A stretch of 5,994 nucleotides of DNA from positions 1 through 5,994 of the forward strand of contig CAMIVJ010000185.1 of the NCBI GenBank assembly GCA_946401765.1, read 5' to 3'. Source of the DNA: an uncultured bacterium (lineage in GTDB: Bacteria > Verrucomicrobiota > Kiritimatiellia > RFP12 > UBA1067). Shown one piece after another: positions 1 through 5,106 of the stretch. Made by a program: the position numbers and the translations under genes. Below the pieces are notes generated by a model. That model was not told the DNA's origin and did not search any database. It saw nothing but the letters and a program-made list of their open reading frames with translations. Within the stretch, counting starts at the first letter, position 1, and each line of letters opens with the position of its first letter.

Positions 1-993
1 GCATCCGTCGAGAGTCGCCACCACGGCGTGCTCCACGGCGAGCACCTTCACGCCGCTGTCGGTGTCCACGTTCTTGCCGTCCACCAGCACCGTCACCTCG
101 TCCTCGTCGGAACCCACCGGCACCTTGACCTTGAAGTTGAGCGTGGTGGTGAAGAACGCCACGACCTCGTCGGCGATCTTGTCGCACGCGGCCTCGATGA
201 GCTTGCGCGCGGGATCGGCCACTTCGCTCTTCACCACGCTGTTCACGCTCGTGCTCCACTGGGATGTGCCCTTGAATGCGAGAAGCACGTTGCCCTGGAG
301 GTCGCGTATCTTGCCCACGTATGGCTGGGTGTAGGTGATGGTCTTGATCTGCGTGCCCTTGGCGTTGACGGTGACGGTGCGGGCGTCCTCCTCGCGGTCG
401 CCGAGCGCCGCGGTGAGGATGCATGTGGCGCCAGCAACCGCGCTCGCGTTGTTGGCGTCGCGCGACTCGCCGAGGGCCTGCTCCACCATTGTCATGTCGG
501 CGTTGGAGCGGTCGATCACCTGGATGAGCCTGCCGGCGCGCTTCGAGAGAGACGCCTGGAGATAGCTCTTCGCGAGAGGCACGTAGCGCGTGGCGGCGTC
601 GGTGAGCACCTTGGTGCGCAGCGAACGAAGAAGCTGCTCGTTGGACGCGTTTTCCTCCGCCAGCGCCTCGGTAGAATGCACATACTCCATCTTGCGGGTG
701 TTCCAGTTCAGGCGCACCACGTCCGTCGCGAGATTGGGGTTGGAGATCTTCTCGCCGTCAGTTAGCGTGGGCGGCTTCTCCACGCTCGTCCTAGGCTGCA
801 GCTGCTCGCCCAGCCACTTCTCCACCTGCGTCTGCGACTCTATCGTGCCGAAGCCGGCGATCATCAGCCTGAGCTGCTTGGGGCCGGCCTTCGCCACCGC
901 CTCCTGAGCGGGCGTGAGCGCCTCCTCAGCGTTCGCCGCGATTCCAAGACAGGCCACCAGGGCCGCCGCCATCATCATCTTCGTGGTATTCAT
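1..993 (-). CDS. Exported CsgG/TolB-N-like protein, 3' end outside window
   Basis: The frame starts at ATG 993 and stays open for 331 codons to the window edge, so the C-terminus is missing. An AAAGGA ribosome-binding site lies 8 bases before the start (1002-1007). Residues 1-22 form a signal peptide. The end reads as a signal peptidase I site (Ala-Asn-Ala before Glu23), but Leu-Val-Ala-Cys15 would also pass as a lipobox. Residues 41-49 (RLMIAGFGT) look like a first beta strand. Residues 118-200 contain a helix-rich part and the stretch VIDRSNADMTMVEQALGE, followed by GATCILTAALGD. This 'DRS...EQ...GA..ILT' pattern is typical of the CsgG/TolB-N-like fold found in outer-membrane-associated lipoproteins. 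Residues 285-331 (VTVLVDGKNV...) look like a separate small beta domain, possibly PEGA-like. It follows the LpoB-like gene by 50 bases and is probably in its operon. The fold assignment is fairly good; the exact function is unknown. Confidence 0.85.
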   Translation of the reverse strand, partial: MNTTKMMMAAALVACLGIAANAEEALTPAQEAVAKAGPKQLRLMIAGFGTIESQTQVEKWLGEQLQPRTSVEKPPTLTDGEKISNPNLATDVVRLNWNTRKMEYVHSTEALAEENASNEQLLRSLRTKVLTDAATRYVPLAKSYLQASLSKRAGRLIQVIDRSNADMTMVEQALGESRDANNASAVAGATCILTAALGDREEDARTVTVNAKGTQIKTITYTQPYVGKIRDLQGNVLLAFKGTSQWSTSVNSVVKSEVADPARKLIEAACDKIADEVVAFFTTTLNFKVKVPVGSDEDEVTVLVDGKNVDTDSGVKVLAVEHAVVATLDGC

Positions 994-1001
994 CTCGTTT
1001 G

Positions 1002-1007
1002 TCCTTT
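1002..1007 (-). promoter_or_regulatory. Ribosome-binding site of the CsgG-like gene
   Basis: AAAGGA on the minus strand, 8 bases before ATG 993. It supports this start for the gene that leaves the window at position 1. Confidence 0.6.
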
Positions 1008-1043
1008 CTCTTGAAATAGTTCCTTCGATTCAACTTCGGCCGC

Positions 1044-1622
1044 TCAGCCGTTCATGGCGTTCGCGCCGTCAACTTCCTTGCGCAGCGGAATGCGCTTCTG
1101 CCAGATCTCGAGGTTCGTCTTCACGTCCACAAGGCGCACGTTTACTACGAACTCCTGATAGACGTCGCCGTTGTCCTTGCGCATGTTGCGCTGCTTGATC
1201 TCGCCGAAGAGCACGAACTCGGGCGTCACCGTGATCGGCTGGCCCGCCGCGGCCGCGTTCGCGGCCATGCGCTCGTTGAACACGATGAAGTTGCCGTTCA
1301 TGTTCGTGAGGTTGTCGCGCACGCCTTCGCCGATCGACTTCGCGAGGAAGTCGGCGTTGATTCCGCGCGAGAGAGTGTCGTTCGTGAAGTCCTTCACGTT
1401 CACCACGCGCCTCTTGCCGGGCACCGCATACCTCGGGCTCGCCTTGTTGAGCTCCTGCAGAATGGTGTTCACCACGGAGTCGATGTCGTCCTGCGAGAAG
1501 CCCGCCACCACCTCCGCCGTCGCGCCCGTGGGTATCACGCGGCTTGGCGTGGTGCAGCCCGTCGTGGCCGCCATGCATGCGGCAAGAACCGCGGCCGCCA
1601 TCATCATCGTTCTTGATGTCAT
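1044..1622 (-). CDS. lpoB: LpoB-like lipoprotein (penicillin-binding protein activator)
   Basis: 192 residues, slightly shorter than E. coli LpoB (213 residues). In that family the protein is anchored in the outer membrane and reaches through peptidoglycan to stimulate a class A penicillin-binding protein. The N-terminus is a lipoprotein signal. Cys23 (ATTGC) is the likely lipidation site; Cys16 (LAAC) is an alternative with a better consensus. Residues 41-60 (GFSQDDIDSVVNTILQELNK) match the helix that opens the LpoB domain. Residues 72-81 (RVVNVKDFTN) give the core strand, 87-114 the helix and strand (INADFLAKSIGEGVRDNL, then FIVF), 135-145 FVLFGEIKQRN, and 157-175 the last strands ending in NLEIWQ. 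The family's long Pro-rich linker is absent here: only about 20 residues separate Cys23 from the domain. AGAGGA lies 7 bases before ATG 1622. The YcfL-like gene is 38 bases upstream. The family call is good; activity on a specific penicillin-binding protein is inferred. Confidence 0.88.
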   Translation of the reverse strand: MTSRTMMMAAAVLAACMAATTGCTTPSRVIPTGATAEVVAGFSQDDIDSVVNTILQELNKASPRYAVPGKRRVVNVKDFTNDTLSRGINADFLAKSIGEGVRDNLTNMNGNFIVFNERMAANAAAAGQPITVTPEFVLFGEIKQRNMRKDNGDVYQEFVVNVRLVDVKTNLEIWQKRIPLRKEVDGANAMNG

Positions 1623-1629
1623 TTCGTAT

Positions 1630-1635
1630 TCCTCT
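1630..1635 (-). promoter_or_regulatory. Ribosome-binding site of lpoB
   Basis: AGAGGA on the minus strand, 7 bases before ATG 1622, within the 38-base gap after the YcfL-like gene. I see no promoter in that gap, which fits co-transcription. Confidence 0.6.
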
Positions 1636-1660
1636 TTTCTTTCGTTGAGATTTCCATTGG

Positions 1661-2041
1661 CTACTGAACCAGCCTGCGCACGTAGAAGAGCATGTCAACC
1701 GCCTCGGCGCTGGGCGCGGTGTACTGCAGCGCCTTGATCTCATGCGCCATGATCGCCGTCTTCTCCCACACGGCGTTCGGATTCAAGGCCATGCCCTCGG
1801 CGTTCACCCACACCACCTTGTACTCCACCCAGAGCTCGCCGGAGCAGTTGTTCACCACGTTCGCCTGGAACGTGTAGAACGCAGACTTCCCCTTAGCGCA
1901 GCGAACGTCGGTCACGTAGAGCGAACTGCCAAGGTTTGGCGCCAATGTCACGCGCCTGTCCATCGGCGGAACGGGCGTCGAGACGCACCCCGTGGTCAGC
2001 AGGGCCGCCGCTACGCCAAGCATCATCAGCATTTTCTTCAT
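1661..2041 (-). CDS. ycfL: YcfL-like (DUF1425) lipoprotein
   Basis: 126 residues, close to the size of E. coli YcfL. The signal peptide MKKMLMMLGVAAALLTTGC ends in a lipobox with Cys19, so the mature protein should be lipidated and exported. The mature part is one compact beta-rich domain: SSLYVTDVRCAKGK (about 39-52), FYTFQANVVNNCSGELWVEYKVVW (about 55-78), then NAEGMALNP and a C-terminal FYVRRLVQ. The pattern of a strand, 'A.V.N....L..EYKVVWVNAEG', and a later 'KTAIMAHEIKALQYTAPS' is that of the YcfL/DUF1425 family, a fibronectin-like sandwich of unknown biochemical role. The start at 2041 is chosen because the lipoprotein signal begins there and a strong AAGGAA sits 9 bases upstream; the frame extends further to 2131 but carries no signal. 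It sits directly before lpoB, the same order as in E. coli. Confidence 0.85.
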   Translation of the reverse strand: MKKMLMMLGVAAALLTTGCVSTPVPPMDRRVTLAPNLGSSLYVTDVRCAKGKSAFYTFQANVVNNCSGELWVEYKVVWVNAEGMALNPNAVWEKTAIMAHEIKALQYTAPSAEAVDMLFYVRRLVQ

Positions 2042-2050
2042 CTTCTTTCT

Positions 2051-2056
2051 TTCCTT
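2051..2056 (-). promoter_or_regulatory. Ribosome-binding site that sets the ycfL start
   Basis: AAGGAA (within GGAAAGGAA, 2051-2059) on the minus strand, 9 bases before ATG 2041. It decides for 2041 over the longer in-frame start at 2131, which would put 30 unrelated residues in front of the lipoprotein signal. Confidence 0.6.
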
Positions 2057-2073
2057 TCCGTTTAGACGATTAC

Positions 2074-2107
2074 GTCCGCATCGCTCCAACAAAGTGGATA
2101 GGCGGAC
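2074..2107 (-). other. Stem-loop between the peptidase gene and ycfL
   Basis: In the 74-base gap (2042-2115) GTCCGC and GCGGAC form a perfect 6-bp outer stem 22 bases apart, and TCCA/TGGA inside can add 4 bp around a CTTTGT loop. No T-run follows on the minus strand, so it is a poor intrinsic terminator. It could be an mRNA processing or stability element. A weak sigma70-like promoter (TTGGAG at 2084-2089, 17-bp spacer, TCTAAA at 2061-2066) overlaps it and is only marginal. Confidence 0.35.
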
Positions 2108-2115
2108 ATGACACC

Positions 2116-3750
2116 TCAATCTGACATCCAATAGTCAGGACTTTCGTTCTTGTCCACGATCTCCATGCACGTGTTCCTGCCGGAAAGATACACCTCCCCG
2201 CCGAACCGCCGCTGAACCGCACGCGCGCACGTTAGAAGCCTCTTCCTCGAGATCGTTAGCCGGCATGTAACGCCCTTGTCGTCCTCGGTTCGGACGATCT
2301 GCACGTCGGGCAGCATCTTCTCGATCATCGGCAGAGTCTCCCCCTTCGCCCTCGCCGAAATGCGCACCACGCACGGCATGCCCTCTTCGCCGTCCTGCGG
2401 AATCGCCCGCAGCGGCGGCGGATCCGGCATGGGCTGCGGCGCTGGAACGACTTGCGGAGAAGGCGGCGCCTCTGGACGCGGCGGAATGGGCTTCAACGCA
2501 GGCGCGGGCATCGGCTTTGGCGCAGACATTGGCAAAGGCTGCGGCGGCGCGGGTATCGGCAAAGGCGCTTGTTTCGGCGGCGGCGGTTCGCTATGCTGAC
2601 CGCGCGACTTGTCGAAGTACATCCCCACTGCCACAGTTCCCGCCACGAGGGCGACGGCGATGAGAAGATTCGCGACGACGGCTGGCCACTTGCGCCTTGC
2701 AAGCGGCTTTCCCGCCACGCGCTGGCCGCCATAGCCATCGCCAGCATAGTCAACCATGCTCTGGAGAATCGTACCGGCCTCAAGCGCGAAGCACTCTAGA
2801 TATGCGTACGGCATTCTCCCATAGCCCTTGTCGCCCCACTCTTCTCCGAGAGAGTTGCGGATTATGAAGTATCCGCCGCCAAGGGCCTTGGGATCGTCTT
2901 CGTAGCCCACAAGGAGCAGTCCGTGACGGCCGAGCCATTCGTTTTTGGAGGCGAGCTCGCCGGCATCGGTCTCGACTACTTCCGGGAACGAATAAGTCTC
3001 GCCATCGCAACCGGCGAAGAAGTCCACCGTAACGGCAACGGGCATGGGACGTCTCTCGTTGGCGCCCGAGATTATGCCTCTTATCTCGTCCACGTTGTTC
3101 GGCGTGCCCAGCAGATAGAGGCCGCTCGTCACGCGGCGTTTGGCGGCGTCTTCATGCGAGGCCGGAGGAAACTCCCCGCCCGCGGCGGAACCGAACATCG
3201 AAGCCGCCCTTGCCCCGGCCGACGGCCATACGGAGTATCGGCATATTCCGCGCGTCTCGACGGCCTTGAAACTGCTTCTCAGAAGGCATCCGCTTGCGGC
3301 CTCGAACCGCGTCCTCATTCCGCTTTCGAAACGGGCTAGATAGGGCATGGTGGCGGGCGCAGACATGCCGCCGTTGGCGTCCGCTATCATCCGCAGCTGC
3401 ATCAGTTCGGCATGGCACACTGCCTCGAACTCCGTATCCAGCCTCTCTCCCGCGCGCAAAGCAGCGAGGTTGCGTTCAAGTCCGGCACGCTCGATCTCCT
3501 TCGTGGCGGCGTGGAGGTACTGCACGCTCAGACGCGTCTTGCAGTCGTTGTAGTATTCAAGAAGAGCCGTCACCGCGTTCGCCACGCACGCCCACTGAAG
3601 CGACTGCCGGTAAACGGGCGGCATAGACTCGACAAGTGAGAATCGTGGCCGGAAAGTGCGCGAGAGGACGCCCGGCTGGTGCCGACCGCCCTTGATCGCC
3701 CGCAGATAGTCAGCCTGCGGCGCAGGGAATATGTGCGTCGCCCCTTCCAT
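2116..3750 (-). CDS. Membrane-anchored C1A (papain-family) cysteine peptidase
   Basis: 544 residues from ATG 3750. The peptidase domain spans about 30-340. Gln49 (oxyanion hole) lies six residues before catalytic Cys55 (QWACVANA), as in papain. The catalytic His276 is in GRHGLLLVGYEDD, and Asn299 in GGGYFIIRNSLGEEWGDKGYGRMPY. The set is complete, though Leu301 replaces the Trp that normally follows Asn-Ser. The CxANA signature matches a bacterial C1 subgroup. There is no N-terminal signal peptide. Residues 355-379 (after RRKW) form one transmembrane helix, so the positive-inside rule places the catalytic domain in the cytoplasm and the rest in the periplasm. A Pro-rich stalk (about 389-451) leads to a C-terminal domain (about 459-534) with predicted beta-alpha-beta-beta-alpha-beta order and four cysteines. 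An in-frame ATG at 3813 would overlap the upstream gene by 59 bases and adds a Gly/Ser-rich tail; 3750, four bases after the upstream stop, is preferred. The substrate is unknown. Confidence 0.85.
   Translation of the reverse strand: MEGATHIFPAPQADYLRAIKGGRHQPGVLSRTFRPRFSLVESMPPVYRQSLQWACVANAVTALLEYYNDCKTRLSVQYLHAATKEIERAGLERNLAALRAGERLDTEFEAVCHAELMQLRMIADANGGMSAPATMPYLARFESGMRTRFEAASGCLLRSSFKAVETRGICRYSVWPSAGARAASMFGSAAGGEFPPASHEDAAKRRVTSGLYLLGTPNNVDEIRGIISGANERRPMPVAVTVDFFAGCDGETYSFPEVVETDAGELASKNEWLGRHGLLLVGYEDDPKALGGGYFIIRNSLGEEWGDKGYGRMPYAYLECFALEAGTILQSMVDYAGDGYGGQRVAGKPLARRKWPAVVANLLIAVALVAGTVAVGMYFDKSRGQHSEPPPPKQAPLPIPAPPQPLPMSAPKPMPAPALKPIPPRPEAPPSPQVVPAPQPMPDPPPLRAIPQDGEEGMPCVVRISARAKGETLPMIEKMLPDVQIVRTEDDKGVTCRLTISRKRLLTCARAVQRRFGGEVYLSGRNTCMEIVDKNESPDYWMSD
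2398..2586 (-). repeat. Low-complexity Pro/Ala-rich stalk coding region
   Basis: This part of the peptidase gene encodes about 63 residues made mostly of Pro, Ala, Met and Lys, with irregular PMPAP, PIPAPP and PAPQPMP motifs. At the DNA level it is a degenerate run of GGC-rich units on the plus strand (for example ATCGGCAAAGGC, CATTGGCAAAGGC). The units are not exact, so slippage or length variation between strains is possible but not shown. Confidence 0.7.
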
Positions 3751-3754
3751 CGCC

Positions 3755-4285
3755 TCAGAAGAAGAGAAGCCTCCCCCCAACCGTCTCTCCCCCGGCGCGC
3801 CGCAGGGAGACATCGGTGCTCTTTATCCCGGCGAGGAATAGTCCAAACGGAATCTCCGCCCGCCCGCCGGCAAGAGGCAGCGCAGCGCCGGAGAGTGTGA
3901 ACACGCCGCCGTCAACAGCCTCGCCCGAACCATTAACGACCTTGAGGGGCAACATGGTCTCAGGGCCCGCCTTCGGCGGCACCACGAGCTCCGCGCGCCA
4001 TGCGCCTTCAGCGTCCGCCTCGCCGTCGCTCGCGAACGTGAATCGCACCTCCTCTTCCGGCGCCTGCACATCCTGCTTCGGCGCGCTCACGCCGGCGGCG
4101 AGGGCGAAGCCGCTGGCACCAACGCCATGCGAGAGAAAGCGCATCTGGCGCGCAGCCGCGAACGCAGCAAGGCGCGCCGCCACCACCGTCTCGTGCGGAC
4201 GGCAATAGTCGGCGACAAAGCGGTCGATGAACGCCTTCTCGTCGGGCGTCATGGCCGTCTTCTCCGTCTCAATCGCGTTCTTCAT
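3755..4285 (-). CDS. Unrecognised protein between sigma factor and peptidase genes
   Basis: 176 residues; I do not recognise the family. Residues 12-50 (MTPDEKAFIDRFVADYC... to ARQMRF) look alpha-helical and Ala-rich. Residues 51-75 are a Gly/Ala-rich link. Residues 78-176 look like a small beta sandwich: VRFTFAS, AWRAELVVPP, MLPLKVVNGSGEAVDGGVFTLSG, RAEIPFGLFLAGI, VSLRR and GRLLFF at the very end. No transmembrane segment, signal peptide or metal/catalytic motif is visible, so it is probably cytoplasmic. The start overlaps the sigma factor gene by 17 bases and AAGG lies 6 bases before it, which suggests translational coupling. An alternative start is ATG 4252 (residue 12), with GGAG 9 bases upstream and no overlap. 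Its place between the two genes suggests an adaptor, regulator or substrate of either; no inhibitor motif such as those of chagasin is present. Confidence 0.75.
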   Translation of the reverse strand: MKNAIETEKTAMTPDEKAFIDRFVADYCRPHETVVAARLAAFAAARQMRFLSHGVGASGFALAAGVSAPKQDVQAPEEEVRFTFASDGEADAEGAWRAELVVPPKAGPETMLPLKVVNGSGEAVDGGVFTLSGAALPLAGGRAEIPFGLFLAGIKSTDVSLRRAGGETVGGRLLFF

Positions 4286-4946
4286 GCTCCACCTTCAGTT
4301 TCTGCATGTCCTTCAGGGCCCGAGAGAACGCCTGGTCAACGTTCGCCTCGCTCGTCATCCCCAGCATGCTTTTGATTTCAGTCGAAGACAGGTTCATGCG
4401 GAGCTTGAGCAGGTGCACATAGGCTCGGATTGGATTCTTGCGCCACAGATCGCCGAAGCATTTCTGCACGAGAGCCCATTCCTCCCGCCGCCGCACCGCA
4501 GGGTCTTCATCGGGCAAGGCTTCTCTGCCGCGCGAATCTGACACCTTCTTTGAGATTTTCTCGTCCCATCCGCGCGAATCCTCCTCGCCGTCAGGTCCAG
4601 GCGCGTCGATGGACACTTCTCTCTCGTTCGGCTTCGCGCGGTGGATGTATCCCCTCACATAGGTGCGCATCCATCCCCACAGGCTGCCTCCGTCGTCGCG
4701 GTAAAGCTCTATCTTGCGCGCGCCGATCATCTCCACGTAGAGCATGCTCATCATCTCTTCGGGCGTAATGCCCCACTCGCGCGCCTTGCGTCCGCTGCGG
4801 AAGCTCTCCGCCTCAGGCAGCACGGCGCACTCCCACGCGAGCCTCCACGCGGCAGCGTCCTGGAGCTTCAGCAGCTCCCACACCTGATGGTCGCTCGCTC
4901 CCTCAAGAGTTGTAGACAATGCATTCATACGCTTGCTATTTTCCAT
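4269..4946 (-). CDS. ECF-type RNA polymerase sigma factor
   Basis: 225 residues from ATG 4946. Residues about 18-108 correspond to sigma region 2: SDHQVWELLKLQDAAAWRLAWE, then SMLYVEMIGARKIELY and GSLWGWMRTYVRGYIHRAK, the last matching the usual 'GW...R...D..R' promoter-melting and -10 recognition part. An acidic linker (about 112-150) follows, as in ECF factors that lack region 3. Residues about 155-217 are region 4, with the helix-turn-helix LSSTEIKSMLGMTSEANVDQAFSRALKDMQKL (about 187-218). The protein would direct RNA polymerase to a set of target promoters, possibly including its own. No anti-sigma factor gene is recognisable next to it. The longer frame to 5117 is rejected because it reads through the intergenic repeat. 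An alternative start is ATG 4928 (residue 7), with GGAA 10 bases upstream. The sequence is divergent, so the ECF group cannot be named. Confidence 0.8.
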   Translation of the reverse strand: MENSKRMNALSTTLEGASDHQVWELLKLQDAAAWRLAWECAVLPEAESFRSGRKAREWGITPEEMMSMLYVEMIGARKIELYRDDGGSLWGWMRTYVRGYIHRAKPNEREVSIDAPGPDGEEDSRGWDEKISKKVSDSRGREALPDEDPAVRRREEWALVQKCFGDLWRKNPIRAYVHLLKLRMNLSSTEIKSMLGMTSEANVDQAFSRALKDMQKLKVEHEERD

Positions 4947-4955
4947 GCGCCTATA

Positions 4956-4964
4956 ATTATACCA
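4956..4964 (-). promoter_or_regulatory. Extended -10 promoter of the sigma factor operon
   Basis: TGGTATAAT on the minus strand: a perfect TATAAT (4956-4961) with the TGn extension (4962-4964). A TTGCAG at 4983-4988 is 21 bp away, too far for a normal -35, so the extension probably does the work. The expected transcription start is near 4949, only about 2-4 bases before ATG 4946, so the message would be almost leaderless; no ribosome-binding site precedes that ATG. If translation starts at ATG 4928, the leader is about 21 bases. Confidence 0.6.
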
Positions 4965-5033
4965 TTTTATCGGACGGCGCACCTGCAAATTCGCCGGAAA
5001 ATCTAGCGGAAGAGTTTGAAAGCGTGAGGGTTG

Positions 5034-5057
5034 GGAAGTTTGAAAGTTTGAAAGTTT
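5034..5057. repeat. Tandem GAAAGTTT 8-bp repeat
   Basis: Three consecutive 8-bp units: GGAAGTTT (5034-5041, one mismatch), GAAAGTTT (5042-5049) and GAAAGTTT (5050-5057). A related AGTTTGAAAG lies nearby at 5013-5022. It is noncoding and AT-richer than the genes around it. The sequence CTAGCGG also occurs on both sides (5003-5009 and 5092-5098). Confidence 0.8.
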
Positions 5058-5070
5058 GATGGTCACCGCG

Positions 5071-5087
5071 CAAAGGGGACTCTCCCC
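5071..5087 (-). terminator. Possible weak terminator after the propeller gene
   Basis: On the minus strand GGGGA and TCCCC form a 5-bp stem around a 3-base loop (5075-5087), followed by only TTTG. It sits 20 bases past the stop of the upstream gene. The stem is GC-rich but short and the T-run is minimal, so termination would be weak. Confidence 0.35.
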
Positions 5088-5106
5088 GAACCTAGCGGGA
5101 CATGCT

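Noticed and set aside
28..765. Long plus-strand open frame of 245 codons
   Set aside because: It lies antisense to the CsgG-like gene, is rich in His, Arg and Val as expected for a shadow frame in GC-rich DNA, and shows no domain, while the minus strand gives a signal peptide and a recognisable fold.
1171..1737. Plus-strand open frame of 188 codons
   Set aside because: It is antisense to lpoB and ycfL, which both have family patterns, lipoprotein signals and ribosome-binding sites.
2042..2131. N-terminal extension of the YcfL-like protein to 2131
   Set aside because: It would hide the lipoprotein signal behind 30 unrelated residues and overlap the peptidase gene; a good ribosome-binding site precedes ATG 2041.
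3751..3813. Longer peptidase start at ATG 3813
   Set aside because: It overlaps the upstream gene by 59 bases and adds a Gly/Ser-rich stretch with no domain and no clear ribosome-binding site. It is not excluded, only less likely.
3755..4285. Anti-sigma factor in the middle gene
   Set aside because: It lacks a transmembrane segment and the His/Cys zinc motif of the usual anti-sigma domain; a non-canonical anti-sigma role remains possible but cannot be called.
5034..5057. CRISPR-like array
   Set aside because: Units of 8 bp without spacers are too short and contiguous; there are no cas genes.
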